Shown here: positions 12,701-23,814 of the stretch, piece after piece
How positions within the stretch are numbered: position 1 is the first letter of the stretch
Layout: every line of letters starts with the position of its first letter
From: Cydia pomonella
Taxonomy: Eukaryota; Arthropoda; Insecta; Lepidoptera; Tortricidae
Direction of reading: 5' to 3'
NCBI RefSeq assembly: GCF_033807575.1
Contig: NC_084703.1
Coordinates: 930,001 to 994,000 of the forward strand
Length of the DNA: 64,000 bases
Translations under genes and position numbers: made by a program
The notes under the pieces: model-generated
The model's database searches: none
What the model saw: only the letters and a program-made list of their open reading frames with translations
Told to the model about the DNA's origin: nothing

Positions 12701-15700
12701 CGGTAAATTAAAACACGACCGAAGGGAGTGTTTTAAATCGACACGAGTTGCGAATTACCTATTCGCACGTGTGTCGTACAACGTTTTACAGTACATATGA
12801 CCCTTTAAATGTTCGACACAGTAACGTAATATGCTAATTTTCGCACTAGTGCGGTAAAGTAGCACCATATGTACTGTAAAAGTAAACTACTTAAGTTGTG
12901 ACTGTAATATTTGCCAAAAAAAAAAAAAAACGCGCATGTAACTCCTCTGGAGTTGCAGGCGTACATAGGCTACGGAGATTGCTTACCATCAGGCGGGCCG
13001 TATGCTTGTTTGCCATCGACGTAGTATAAAAAAAAATTACTGGGTTTTCCGACCAGATTTCCCCTATTATATTATTGATTATGTAAAAAAAAGAAGAAAG
13101 TGGTGTGTCGGGCCTGTGGTTGGGTGTTCGTCACGTCCGCCCTTCGTTGAATCTCCCATCCGAATTTCTTCTAGTTATTATCGATTATGGAAAAAAAATG
13201 TATAGTTTAAATCAGTGGTGGGCAAAGCATGGCCCGCGGGCCAGCTCCGGCCCGCGATAGGATCTTATCTGGCCTGTCGTCCGTTCTTTCAATTAATTTC
13301 TATATAAACTGCGAAATAATTTCACTGATTTCTCTCATGAAATGTCTTAAAGTTTCTGGTCCGTCGTGAACAATGTTGTATCATTGGTTTAAATATTGGT
13401 GTATTGGTTTAGTGGAGTGTGTGTGTATAATCAACGCCCGCCCCGCGCGACCCCCACGCCGCCGCCGGGGGACACGGCCGGACCGAGGGCGGACCGAGTA
13501 CCGATATAAAACTAATTCATATGCGGCCGGTCCGCTGGGAACACGGCCGGACCGAGGGCGGACCGAGTACCGATCTAAAACTAATTCATATACGGGCAAC
13601 CGCGCTGGGAACACGGCCGGACCGAGGGCGGACCGAGTACCGATATAAAAGTAATTCATATGCGGCCGGCCCGCTGGGAACACGGCCGGACCGAGGGCGG
13701 ACCGAGTACCGATATAAAACTAATTCATATGCGGCCGGCCCGCTGGGAACACGGCCGGACCGAGGGCGGACCGAGTACCGATCTAAAACTAATTCATATA
13801 CGGGCAACCGCGCTGGGAACACGGCCGGACCGAGGGCGGACCGAGTACCGATATAAAACTAATTCATATGCGGCCGGCCCGCTGGGAACACGGCCGGACC
13901 GAGGGCGGACCGAGTACCGATATAAAACTAATTCATATGCGGCCGGCCCGCTGGGAACACGGCCGGACCGAGTACCGATCTAAAACTAATTCATACACGG
14001 GCAGCCGCGCCGGGAACACGGCCGGACCGAGGGCGGACTGAGTACCGATCTAAAACTAATTCATATACGGGCAGCCGCGCCGGGAACACGGCCGGACCGA
14101 GGGCGGACCGAGTACCGATCTAAAACTAATTCATAAACGTACAGCCGCGCCGGGAACACGGCCGGACCGAGTACCTACATCTACATCAACGATATCAAGT
14201 TGTCTTCTATTAAAACGTACAAAGAATTTCACATATTCCAACTTCGTATTTATTACAAAACAATAACGATCTTTAAAACACGAAACGAATTTATTTTTAT
14301 TTATTTACAGAATAAAAGTAGTACAATGGAACGAAGACCTGTACGAGAAACAGCTGATAGAGCGCACAACAGACGCCTGCGGCGGCCCCGTGGACCTGGT
14401 CATGAACTTCGGCACCACATCCCGTTCACTGCACCGCTCCCTGCAGTGCCTAGCGCCGGTAACGTCCTCTATACTGTACAATACAATACAATACAATACA
14501 ATACAATACAATACAATACAATACAATACAAATACACTTTATTGCACACCTCAATACAGAGACAGTACAAATAATACAACACATAAAGAAGAGGTAAACA
14601 ACAGGCGGTCTTATCGCTAAAAAGCGATCTCTTCCAGACAACCTTTAGGTAGCGGAAATTAAAAAAAAAATGTTATGTCAGTGTTCCAGATGCAATAAAA
14701 GAAGTCTAGCACGGAATAAACACAAAACTAAACAATATATCGTATACAAATATAATTAAAAAAAGATATATAAATACATATACATAAATATATTAAAATA
14801 CATATTACATACATAATACTAGACGACCGGTTTGGCCTAGTGGGTAGTGACCCTGCCTACGAAGCTGATGGTCCCGGGTTCAAATCCTGGTAAGGGCATG
14901 TATTTGTGTGATGAGCATGGATATTTGCTCCTGAGTCATGGGTGTTTTCTATGTATTTAAGTATTTATAAATATTTATATATTATATATATCGTTGTCTG
15001 AGTACCCTCAATACAAGCCTTATTGAGCTTACTGTGGGACTTAGTCAATTTGTGTAATAATGTCCTATAATATTTATTTATTATATTAAAATACATATTA
15101 TATATATATATATATATATAATAAATGCCAGCCATAAGTATGGAAAAGGAAGCAGATAAAAGTATTACAGAGCAGGTAAAAAAGTGAAGTTTACATACAC
15201 ATACATACATACATACATACATGTACATACATACATGTACAGTACATGTGGCTCCAGTCGGTCATCTTCGAGCAGCTGATGGACAACAGACATGTGACAC
15301 TACCTCTTGCTACAGTGCCTGACATCTTCATCATGTCGTCTTACAAATGTAAGTTTTTTTTTTATACTACGTCGGTGGCAAACAAGCATACGGCCCGTCT
15401 GATGGTAAGCCGCCTCCGTAGCCTATGTACGCCTGCAACTCCAGAGGAGTTACATGCGCGTTGCCGACCCTAACCCCACCCCCTCGTTGAGCTCTGGCAA
15501 CTTTACTCACCGGCAGGAACACAACACTATGAGTAGGGTCTAGTGTTATTTGGCTGCGGTTTTCTGTAAGAAGGTACTTCCCCAGTTGGGCTCTGCTCTA
15601 GATCTGGAATGACATCTGCTGCTTTTTTAAAATGGGTATCTACATGGTCGTAGAAGATCCTAACATTTTTTTTTGGAAAAGGAAGCAGATAAAAGTATTA

Positions 15701-18700
15701 CGGAGCAGGTAAAAAAGTGAAGTTTACATACACATACATACATACATACATGTACAGTACATTGGCTGCGGTTTCCTGTAAGGTGGTGGTACTTCCCCAG
15801 TTGGGCTCTGCTCTAGATCTGGATTGACATCTGCTGCTTTTTTTGAATGGGTATCTACATGGTCGTAGAAGATCCTGGGGGGGTAAAAATGGGGTTCCGA
15901 TTTTACTATCGTGTTCTGTGCAAAGTTCTATCGTGGATTGTTGCTAAATATACGATATATTTATAAAATGTAACGTTCCAGGGCGGCGTGGTCTTAGTTA
16001 CCGAGGGCGTGGGGGAGAAGCTCCTCCCCAAGTTCGCGAAGAAGGCCGAGGAGCTGCACGTGCACGTGGTGGTGGTGCCCAACGGCACGCTGGAGCAGCT
16101 GCGGGAGCTGGTGGGGCTCGTCGCCAAGGGGGAGGTAACTATCATGGACATGGTCACTCACTGGGGTCACTCCTGGAGAACTGAGGACGGGCGAGAGAAA
16201 CTCCTCGCCAATTAGCTATGGGAGCTTTTGGGGCTCTTCGCCATGGAGGTAACTGTGGCAGGTCACAACGTTTACTCATTTTTACAAAAAACTTAACAAA
16301 AACCGACTTCAAAAATTACCATAAGCGCCATACATGTGCCTATAACATTTGAAGAGTTCCATCGATTTCTCCAAGATCCCATCATCAGACCCCGACTTGG
16401 TGCCAACGGGACCATCTCGGGGTTATACCCGTTCGATTAAAAAAACATTTTTGAAAGTCGTTTCACGATTCTCGGAGATATCGAGTAACATACACACAAA
16501 AAAAAATTGAGTCCAATTGAGAACCTCCTCCTTTTTTGAAGTCGGTTAAAAAATGTAAGCGATGACTACGATCATCGATCGAAAATACTCGCAACATTTT
16601 TAGAAGCAATTTTCATGTTTTGACATACTAGTAAAAAAAAATGTGGTGCCTATTAGACGTGTTCGTTACCGGAGAGAGGCTCCAAAAATGCTGTTCATAT
16701 TTTTAGCAACGGTATTTTTTTTTTTAATAAATATAATAAATAAATAAATAATAAATATTATACGACATTATTACACAAATTGACTAAGTCCCACAGTAAG
16801 CTCAATAAGGCTTGTGTTGAGGGTACTTAGACAACGATATATATAATATATAAATATTTATAAATACTTAAATACATAGAAAACACCCATGACTCAGGAA
16901 CAAATATCCATGCTCATCACACGAATAAATGCCCTTACCAGGATTTGAACCCGGGACCATCAGCTTCGTAGGCAGGGTCACTACCCACTAGGCCAAACCG
17001 GTCGTCGCATTATAAACTTAAAAAGCGTTACGATTTTCCATAAACTCTATTGGCTGAAACAACTACACCAGAAACACTTATTTAGTCTTCTTCTTTCCAT
17101 CCTGAGGGCCTACCGCGAAACACGTTGAACGTGTTGCTTCTCTATCGCACTTATAAATTTGTACGTAAGTGTGACAGGGAGGCAACACGTCGAACATGGT
17201 TCGCGGTAGGCCATCTGTTACCCCCTGCTGGGGAGTAGGGCTCGAACCATTTTCTTCCACTGACTCCGGACCTCGGCAGCTCGGGTAACCTCGTCCCACC
17301 CCATCCCCAATACTGTTAAAATATGTATCTAAATAATCTAAGTTAATTACTACTAGCGCCATCTGTTATACACGATATGTAAACCGTACATGTGTCATTG
17401 TCTGTGACATTAAAAAAATAAAACAGTCTCCCCAACCCCACCCAACCCAACTCTTACTCCACGGAACGGCGCCAAGTAAATTTAGGGCTACCATGTTTCC
17501 GTTTTCCGGGTACACACACTTATTACGAACACTTGTTTAGTAGTTAAAAAACACATTTTCTCCGATGTGCTCGGAAATATTCACCTTATTGTAGCAAAAA
17601 TAGTACGGGAAGTTCTTCGTTACGGTCAAATACAAATTAAAAAAAAATTAAACCATTATTGTCGTGTTTTAGCGGACGGAAGTTATTACTGTATTGTTTT
17701 TTACTTTTTATAAACATACAATCACTAAGAAAAACGCATACAGCCAATTAATATAAGTAGCTGCGGGCCGCGTCTACACGACCCGGTCAGCGCCATTTCA
17801 AGATATAGCATAGAGTCGTGTAAGACCGACGTGTATGATCGTGCGAATACTGCTTAATAAAATCAAAGACTATATAACTTTTATATTTTTGTTAAGGATC
17901 TCATGCGTGCAAATACAGCTTATATTGCACGATTATATTGAATGAGCGAATATTGAATGGTACTGAATGGCAGAATAGTTGTGCCTTTAACTTTTAAAAA
18001 ATAATTAAAGAGCGAAACTGATTTTAACGTTTTTGATGTGAAGGCTCGATTTGAGTGCTGGTTCATGTTTAAATTATAATTATTTTACCTGATTTCCTCG
18101 CATGTTTGGAGAAAAGCACTATATACACCGTGTTTTTTTTTATTTACGTTAATTTCGAGGGTGCATTCCTGAGCTTAAATTAAGTAACTTTCTCAAAGAC
18201 ACCGATATTCTAATTAACTCCATTTCGGAGATAATCAATCATTAATTTTTATCTTATAAGGCCCTTACGAGCGTGTACACTTGCCTTAGGGCCTGTTTAC
18301 TTATTGATTAGTGTTTAGTGCGAGTTCATACATTTGCTACTAAACGTAAGTACTATCTCGGACGATCGACGTTCGAAATGACATTGATATGTCACAGTTT
18401 TCAATTGTTTGGTTGAGTTAAATGTAATGCCCGTGTTACAACAACGCTATATGCAACATTTAGTTACTTTATATAAAAATAAAAACAGTAAAAAAAAAAC
18501 CAAAAAAAAAATTTTTTTTTTTGAAAATAACTATGCCATTTAGTTTCTGTAAACGTACTTACCGATACCCCGAAGTTAACGAAATTCAATAAAAACACGG
18601 TGTATACCTCGGCAGGAACAGCAATTCGTGGATTCGTCTTTGCCTCGAAGCTTTGAAAATCGAAGCTCATCCGCGAATCGCCCTTTCCCGGCCTCTGCAA

Positions 18701-18844
18701 TAATATACTATTCCTCTTTATTCTCAGATCGCCCCTCCCCCCCACTCGGTGTTCCCCGCCGAGGAGGCGCAGGAGGTGGTCCGCAAGCTGTGCAACTCGG
18801 AGATCAAGGGCCGCGCCATCTTGCGGTTCCACAACGTGGACTAA
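6784..18844 (+). CDS. Zinc-degenerate medium-chain dehydrogenase/reductase, 8 exons, 380 aa
   Basis: Exons read as 6784-6926, 7832-7947, 8537-8659, 10259-10426, 12263-12437, 14311-14458, 15982-16134 and 18728-18844. All introns are GT-AG and the phases join without a break to TAA. The N-terminal GroES-like part holds LFPGYEVAGVV (residues 93-103) and GDRIVLYPYEG; the Rossmann part has VLIVGTGGLA (193-202) and GGPVDLVMNF near 266-275. In zinc ADHs the GYE position is GHE, whose His binds catalytic zinc. The Cys-rich structural-zinc lobe is also absent, so I infer a zinc-independent NAD(P)H oxidoreductase; the substrate is unknown. Residues 54-70 are Ser-rich. An acceptor-like TTGATTAACAG just before the ATG suggests a 5'UTR intron. 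Introns 1 and 4 begin with tandem copies of the preceding exon end. The MDR fold is well supported; the enzyme name is not. Confidence 0.86.
6829..7285 (+). repeat. Tandem copies of MDR exon 1 (about 132 bp, 4 copies)
   Basis: ACGCTGAAGGAG, from exon 1, recurs at 6829, 6972, 7104 and 7236. Spacings are 143, 132 and 132 bp. Each copy holds the GTGTCCATCG to GACGTGCCC part of the exon. The complete copies keep a GT in the donor position (CTACAAGTAAC, CTACATGTAAC). The copies lie in intron 1 just after the true exon. Confidence 0.85.
7400..7640. mobile_element. MITE 'atagggaccgtgc', diverged
   Basis: CATAGGGACCGTGCGCGTTG at the left and CTGCCATCTTGTGGGCTACA at the right match the family at 23082 and 37023; the middle is replaced. 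Confidence 0.6.
8055..8160. repeat. Dispersed repeat 'acgatgacacgc', copy 1
   Basis: GTTCGTGTCATCCACGATGA to GTGAGTGACACGATCTATA; the ends are roughly inverted. A second copy lies at 40240-40342. Confidence 0.65.
8790..9290 (-). pseudogene. Decayed LINE reverse-transcriptase C-terminus in MDR intron 3
   Basis: The minus strand reads SCRPYFKDYEILTLSGIYML, then FVRKNSRIFRRIQSRRRELN and, in another frame, YNRIPAHIKSEENLTIF and KKLKKHL. This is the usual order at the C-terminus of jockey/CR1-type elements. Frameshifts and a stop mark it as dead. Confidence 0.75.
10373..11115. repeat. 176-bp chimeric exon/LINE tandem repeat, 4 copies plus remnant
   Basis: Units begin at 10373, 10549, 10725 and 10901, with a decayed remnant from 11077. 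Each contains the last 54 bp of MDR exon 4 (TCGCCATGAAC to CTGGAAG) with its GTCAGT donor, followed by a short stretch that on minus encodes reverse-transcriptase motifs (DMIKAFDHVEH, then GVPQGSVLGPLL one frame over). The near-identical units argue for recent amplification. Confidence 0.85.
10440..10548 (-). pseudogene. Non-LTR reverse-transcriptase scrap inside the 176-bp repeat
   Basis: The minus strand reads DMIKAFDHVEHEI, an RT motif-A-like block, and then GVPQGSVLGPLL, the motif-B block. They are in the correct order but frame-shifted and only about 30 bp apart, so the intervening RT region was deleted before amplification. Confidence 0.7.
11988..12233 (-). mobile_element. tRNA-derived SINE (family A) ending 29 bp before MDR exon 5
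   Basis: Reverse copy running from the AT-rich tail to CCAAACTGGTCGTC. Its head abuts the polypyrimidine region of the exon 5 acceptor. Confidence 0.85.
12503..12881. mobile_element. MITE 'ttttacagtacatatgg', full copy
   Basis: 28-bp terminal inverted repeats (TTTTACAGTACATATGGTGC). The interior holds GATACAAGTGCGAAAAATAG and AAACACGACCGAAGGGAGTG. It starts about 65 bp after the MDR exon 5 donor. Confidence 0.85.
12930..13035 (+). mobile_element. Bm1-like SINE 3' fragment
   Basis: CGCGCATGTAACTCCTCTGG to CGACGTAGTATAAAAAA in MDR intron 5. Confidence 0.75.
13212..13380. mobile_element. hAT-like terminal fragment
   Basis: CAGTGGTGGGCAAAGCATGG with GGCCCGCGGGCC resembles the 5' end of hAT-type elements (family knowledge). 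The far end is not seen. Confidence 0.5.
13467..14176. repeat. 69/70-bp GC-rich minisatellite in MDR intron 5
   Basis: About ten copies of a unit containing AACACGGCCGGACCGAGGGC and TAAAACTAATTCATA, with starts at 13540, 13610, 13679 and 13748 and so on. Two subtypes alternate (ATGCGGCCGGCCC versus ATACGGGCAACCG). GC-rich and AT-rich halves alternate within each unit. Late copies lose the GGGCGGACC segment. Confidence 0.9.
14475..14665 (-). mobile_element. LINE 3' end with (TTGTA)n tail, right after MDR exon 6
   Basis: On minus, GGAAGAGATCGC leads to GTGTGCAATAAAGTGTATTT and then about eleven TATTG/TTGTA repeats (14475-14530). Its tail begins 17 bp after the exon 6 donor. Confidence 0.7.
14822..15081 (+). 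mobile_element. tRNA-derived SINE (family A)
   Basis: Full copy in MDR intron 6, from GACGACCGGTTTGGCC to AATAATGTCCTATAATATT. Confidence 0.85.
15138..15770. repeat. Pair of direct ~105-bp repeats with (ACAT)n
   Basis: GGAAAAGGAAGCAGATAAAA to ACATACACATACATACATAC occurs at 15138-15245 and again at 15677-15770, with a Bm1-like SINE between. Confidence 0.8.
15353..15630 (-). mobile_element. Bm1-like SINE
   Basis: A poly(T)-led reverse copy from TATACTACGTCGGTGGCAAA to ATCTGGAATGACATCTGC; the outer end is missing. Confidence 0.75.
15763..15840 (-). mobile_element. Bm1-like SINE scrap
   Basis: It repeats TTGGCTGCGGTTTCCTGTAA to ATCTGG. It lies beside a duplicated AGGAAGCAGATAAAAGTATT block, so it arose with that local duplication. 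Confidence 0.65.
16303..16552. mobile_element. Palindromic MITE 'aaccgacttcaaaaa', copy 1
   Basis: Ends AACCGACTTCAAAAA and TTTTTTGAAGTCGGTTA; the interior GACCCCGACTTGGTGCCAAC recurs at about 20370 in reverse. Confidence 0.8.
16734..17006 (-). mobile_element. tRNA-derived SINE (family A)
   Basis: Full reverse copy in MDR intron 7 with an (AAAT)n-rich tail. Confidence 0.85.
17104..17211. mobile_element. Short hairpin MITE 'ggcctaccgcgaa', copy 1
   Basis: GGCCTACCGCGAAACACGTT pairs with AACATGGTTCGCGGTAGGCC; TCGCACTTATAAATT in the centre. Confidence 0.8.
18121..18607. mobile_element. MITE with 'tatacaccgtgttttt' ends, abutting the MDR exon 8 region
   Basis: TATACACCGTGTTTTT at 18121-18136 and AAAAACACGGTGTATA at 18592-18607 are inverted. 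It lies in the last MDR intron, 120 bp before exon 8. Confidence 0.8.
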
Positions 18845-18904
18845 GTGAGTGGGACCACTGCAGCTGGGGATATACTGATGTGACGGCCTAGTGACATACC
18901 TATA

Positions 18905-19012
18905 TACAGCGGTGGCAGCATGGTTCCATTTTTATCACCTGTCACTATGCCTGTCACTTTCGAACATACAGACATGGTGACAAATGATATAGAGCCGACC
19001 ATCTTAGGCCTA
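18905..19012. repeat. Dispersed repeat 'ggcagcatggttcc', copy 1
   Basis: CAGCGGTGGCAGCATGGTTC to AGAGCCGACCATCTTAGGCC. Also at 50703-50830 and 61970-62097. It begins about 60 bp after the MDR stop, so it may be in the 3'UTR. Confidence 0.7.
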
Positions 19013-19620
19013 CAGGACGTCCCAAGACTACGGGACATCAAGGGAAAGTACCTTAAATATCGTAGATAGGATATTTTGCTGAAATAATAAATAATAAATA
19101 AATATTATAGGACATTATTACACAAATTGACTAAGTGCCACAGTAAGCTCAATAAGGCTTGTGTTGAGGGTACTTAGACAACGATATATATAATATATAC
19201 ATATTTATACATACTTAAATACATAGAAGACTTTATGTTATTTTTAAAAGTCAGTAATTATCAGCATATAAAGGTTTTCTAAGAATCACTTGCTTCGCCC
19301 GGGAATCGAACCGACTTAAATGTGAAAATAAAATCATCCCCTATTTTTCTGATGCCAATCGAAAGAATGGACAAAAAATAATAATTCTTCTTAAGTGACA
19401 TAGTATTTTAAACGAAAGGAACGACGTAAAATGTATGAGTCAAATTTCATGAAAATGATTAAGTCGGTTCGATTCCCAGACGAAGCCAGTAATTCTTAGA
19501 ACATATTTAAATGCAGAATTACTGACTTTTAAAAATAACGTAGTCTTCTTTCAGCAAAATATCCTATCTAAGATATTTAAGGTACTTTCCCTTGATGTCC
19601 CATAGTGTTGGGACGCCCTG
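19005..19620. mobile_element. Foldback element just 3' of the MDR gene
   Basis: CGTCCCAAGACTACGGGACA plus AAGTACCTTAAATATC on the left and GATATTTAAGGTACTTTCCC plus TAGTGTTGGGACG on the right form long arms. A second arm pair carries GGAATCGAACCGACTT / AAGTCGGTTCGATTCCC. A truncated SINE is nested at 19085-19228. Confidence 0.8.
19085..19228 (-). mobile_element. Truncated SINE (family A), 3' part only
   Basis: It carries the AT tail and ACACAAATTGACTAAG to CTTAAATACATAGAAGAC region but lacks the tRNA-like head. It sits inside a foldback element. Confidence 0.8.
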
Positions 19621-20249
19621 CATAGATCCAGGGCATTTTTTATCCTTGGAGTTTGGAGTTCAAATTTCAAATTTAATTTGTACTTGTACATGTATCAACG
19701 GACATGTCTGTGCCTATCGGCGGGCATACATTATTTTCATCACACTTGTTCGAAAAAGGCCTTATTTCATGCAGGTGTGCTGAAGGACAAAGGCCTATTT
19801 CGTTCCCGCGGGAGTTATGGATTGTGAAAAAAAGCTATAACTCCCTAGGGAGTTTTTTTTTAAATCATGTCACTTGTTCATACAAACCAAGTAGCATAAA
19901 TAAGTTTTACTTTTAAAACACTGACGTTTATAATTTAATATTTTTGTTTATGTTCAATATTATTTAATTTGATTATTATTTAATTATCTTATCTATCTTA
20001 TCTAAGTGTGATGAAAAACATTGTAACTCCGGGGGGAAGAATATTGCAAACTCGGTTCTTTAATGCCCTCCAGCCTCCGGCTTTCGGGAATTAGCACCCT
20101 CGTATCCAGACTTTCACCTACCCCCCTCGTTGCACAATGTACTATAGAATTGTCCTCAAGACAACTGACGTACACATCTGTGATTATCCCTGGCTTAGGG
20201 GCAGTTTCATGATAGCTTGTATAAGAGGAAGTCCTCTTAAACGATTGTT

Positions 20250-20460
20250 GTTTTTTTTTACCGCCTTCAATAAAGGAGGAGGTGGAGTATGTTACTCGAT
20301 ATCTCCGAGAATCATGAACAGATTTTCAAAAAAAATTTTTTGATCGAACAGGTATAACCCCGAGATGGTCCCGTTGGCACCAAGTCGGGGTCTGATGATG
20401 GGATCTTGGAGAAATCGAGGGAACTCTTAAAATGTTATAGGTACATGTATTGTGAATTTT
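20250..20460. mobile_element. MITE 'aaccgacttcaaaaa', partial reverse copy
   Basis: GTTGGCACCAAGTCGGGGTC and GATATCTCCGAGAATCATGA match the interior of 16303-16552. Confidence 0.7.
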
Positions 20461-21269
20461 TTATTTGTTCCTTATAAAGGTTTTTGGGATTTATGAGGTT
20501 AAAAACAGGAACTTTTATTACAAATTTTCGTGAGACTATCCCTTGGTGCCCTGGCATGCGTACTTGAGTATGATTTAATGTAATTAACGATTGATATGTG
20601 TATGATGTAATGTATTCGAAAAAATGTACCTAATTAACCCAATAGGCCTATGGAAGAATTTTTTTTTTGACATTTTGACTACACCACAGCCCGTCTGCCT
20701 GCCATGCGAAAATTTGTTACTATTCTTAACCTCGCTACCAACGTTTTCGTAGCGCTACGCTGGTAGCCGATCCCTGTGTTTTCCCGCTTTGTAGAGGAAA
20801 GCGAGCCGAGCGGGTTCCCTGTACTCAATGTGTTAAAGAAAATAAATGATACAGAAAAATGTTTTAATATTAAAAGTACAAAATTCGGCATTGCAGCATA
20901 TTTTTATTTTTTATTTTATTGGTATATAAGTATATTAGAAGATTACAAATGCCCTTCATGAAGCACACTCAATTATAATGTACTTAATATACTATTTTTA
21001 TATAAATCAGATGTATGATAATGGTAACTTAATTTTATAGATGGCTACACATTTTTAATTGTTTATTTGACTAATATTGCAATCAGTTTTGTATTATTTT
21101 AGCGATCAATTGTAATACTACTTTTGTACTTCCTATAGGACGTACGGTTTTTAAATTTTTTATATTTTAAAATAATTATCTTGTCCGAAATAAAACCTAT
21201 TTAGTTTTATTTCGGACAAGATATCTATTTATTGTCGCATACTGCTACAAAATATATATTGATTGAGTA
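20461..21269. other. Intergenic, AT-rich
   Basis: Nothing gene-like. 21177-21226 contains a short hairpin (CTTGTCCGAAATAAAACCTA / TTTTATTTCGGACAAG). Confidence 0.4.
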
Positions 21270-21460
21270 AGATGTGTAAAATCTAAGACAATTTCGTGCT
21301 TCGAATTTGACAGGTAAACGAGATGGCGCTGTATAGCGCCATACATTTTGCGGTAACTGTCAAAAGTTGACGGTTGACAATTCAGTGACCGCAAAACATA
21401 TGGCGCAGTACAGCGCCATCTGTTTTGGTTGTCAAATTAAGGGGCACGTTTTTCTTAGAC
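21270..21460. mobile_element. MITE 'gatggcgctgta', copy 1
   Basis: GATGGCGCTGTATAGCGCCA and ATGGCGCAGTACAGCGCCAT on either side of a short centre; outer ends ATCTAAGAC and TCTTAGAC. Confidence 0.8.
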
Positions 21461-21667
21461 ATGTATATTTTACTATTAGCTAAAAAGATGCGATTATAGA
21501 AATATTCGCGAAATAAATGAATGTAACCTTGTAATTGTAGTTAAAGTTAAAAAAAACGGCTCGAGATATGTTCGGATCATAGATAAATAAGTACATAAGC
21601 ATAGAGCGCTCTCTCCATACATCAGTTTTCTTCCCAAAACTTATTTGAGTACTCGACATCGCTACTT

Positions 21668-21945
21668 GACACTAGATTTTTTTTTTTTTTTTATACTACG
21701 TCGGTGGCAAACAAGCATACGGCCTGCCTGATGGTAAGCAGTCTCCGTAGCCTATGTACACCCGCAACTCCAGAGGAGTTATATGCGCGTTGCCGACCCT
21801 AACCCCACCCCCCGCGTTGAGTTCTGGCAACCTTACTCACCGGCAGGAACACAACACTATGAGTAGGGTCTAGTGTTATTTGGCTGGTGTTTTCTGTAAG
21901 GTGGAGGTACTTCCCCAGTTGGGCTCTGCTCTAGATCTGGAATGA
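21668..21945 (-). mobile_element. Bm1-like SINE nested in a foldback element
   Basis: A poly(T)-led reverse copy with the usual internal order. It lies between the arms of the 21600-22965 palindrome. Confidence 0.75.
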
Positions 21946-22148
21946 CAAATGCATCTGCAGATGTCACGAGTGTCACGAGTGACGAAAAGTGTATTGCTCA
22001 ACAATTTACAGCTAATACTACAAGCAGGAGTTGAAAATAACGTTCCGGTCAGGGCTGCCAGATCGTATAATTCGATACGAATTTCGTATAATGGGACTGA
22101 TTATCGTATCTATTATGTATATAGTCGTTCGGTATAAATTTTTTTTTT

Positions 22149-22457
22149 AATATTATAGGACATTATTACACAAATTGAGTAGTAAGAAACAGTAAGCTCA
22201 ATAAGGCTTGTGTTGAGGGTACTTAGACAACGATATATATAATATATAAATATTTGAACACTGACACTGTGTGACATAGGCTCATCAGCTAAATAGCTGC
22301 TCGCCTATAATTATATAATAATTATTTAAATACATAGAAGACACCCATGACTCAGGAACAAATATCCATGCTCATCACACGAATAAATGCCCTTACCAGG
22401 ATTTGAACCCGGGACCATCAGCTTCGTAGGCAGGGTCACTACCCACTAGGCCAAATT
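22149..22457 (-). mobile_element. SINE (family A) with a ~70-bp internal insertion
   Basis: Both SINE ends are present, but 22255-22325 (ACACTGACACTGTGTGACAT and TAGCTGCTCGCC) is foreign to the family. Confidence 0.8.
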
Positions 22458-23081
22458 GGATACGAAAAAACACGAATGGTTAATTCGCATTTCTATTTCA
22501 GCACGGGATTAACAGAGACGGATTGCCAACTTGATAATACGATACGGTAACGGTTTGAGTAGTTTTCTCTTTAGACTCACCATTTGATGAGTTTGGTGTT
22601 CTATATGATGGGTGTTTGTTAATATGTGAGACGTGTTTTACTTTTTTGTGCTGTGTTTCGGCGCTACTACTATATACAAGTCGATTTTTGAGGTAAGAAT
22701 TGAAAAAGTCAGCTAAAATCGAATTTCGTATAATTTTTGACGTTGGACTGTATAATCAAAATGTATGTACTGGCAGCCCTGGTTCTGGTTAATCCGGCTA
22801 TAATATTAGCTGATAATTGTTGAGCATTAGACTTTCCGTTTCGTCGCGACATCTAGCGTCAAGTAGCAGTACTGATAAATCCGCCACTTGATGTCGATTA
22901 AGAAAATAATAAGCGTTTTGGTAAAAAAACTGATGTATGGAGTGAGCAATCTATGCCTTGTCTATATGGTTTGGAGACATTCATCCAACGTTCCATTCAC
23001 GCTGTTAACTGGATGTGAACTTTATTGCCAAGACACAAGGGCTACATATGGTCAGTTAAGGATTGCGTTTTGGTTAAAATT

Positions 23082-23290
23082 ATAGGGGGCGTGCATGAAC
23101 TGTAGGAGGCAGCACAGGAGCCGTCAGATTTTTGGCGCGAGGCGTAAATGTGATGTTTTTTGTTTCGATGTAGCCCACAAGATGGCAGAACCTACTATGC
23201 ACAAGAAAACACGTGACGTGTACATGTGCATGTTTATGGTTCCGATTCAGGCCACAAGATGGCAGACCCTCCAACGCGCACGGTCTCTAT
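23082..23290. mobile_element. MITE 'atagggaccgtgc'
   Basis: ATAGGGGGCGTGCATGAACT left end, GCGCACGGTCTCTAT right end. TA-flanked imperfect inverted ends suggest a mariner-type non-autonomous element. Confidence 0.8.
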
Positions 23291-23814
23291 TGCACAATGT
23301 TTTTTCAATCCTTAGACTAAGCGGAGTATTGAACGACATTCTATCCGGGACTAGCCACGAAATCGCAAATAGAATTTAAAGTTTACGAGTTCTCGATTTC
23401 CGGGTAGCGACTTGGTAAAAGTTGTCCAATATAACCAAAAAGAAATTGAAATAGAGGTGTATTGCCAAAGAAAACTTTGTAGCCACAGTAAATTTACTGC
23501 CATCTTTCGACACACGATTAAAACTTTTAGAACGCCATTTGACTGTGGTTGAATTTATTGATCACTTTCACTTTCAGTATGTCCGAGGGTTGAGAAAGCA
23601 TATGTGATATGAAAATGTTTTAAAATTGTATGTATGAAAAAAAGTATTATATTGGTGAAAAAATGTTGCTTTAGTTAATAATATAATGCGTTTACGTAAA
23701 AATAAAATAGTTTTAGTACTTACAACGAATATAATATAACGTATTTAATAATGGTACTAATGACTTTGTTATTAGAAATGCTAATCATATCTGAATTTCG
23801 CGTAAAAAGTATCC

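Larger units (their letters stand above)
21600..22965. mobile_element. Large foldback element with two nested SINEs
   Basis: Three pairs of matching arms nest: TGCTCAACAATTTACAGCTA with TGATAATTGTTGAGCA, TCAGGGCTGCCAG with CTGGCAGCCCTGG, and outer GAGCGCTCTCTCCATACATC with GATGTATGGAGTGAGCA. A Bm1-like copy and a family A SINE lie inside. Confidence 0.65.

Noticed and set aside
13373..13983. Repeat proteins encoded in the 69-bp minisatellite (both strands)
   Set aside because: Open frames follow from a stop-free unit of 69 bp (a multiple of three); no start context or splice support.
23080..23274. Conserved short frame beginning MEGLPSCGLNRNHKHAH at several loci
   Set aside because: It recurs only because the same MITE recurs; the frame covers terminal repeats and varies in the same way as noncoding sequence.
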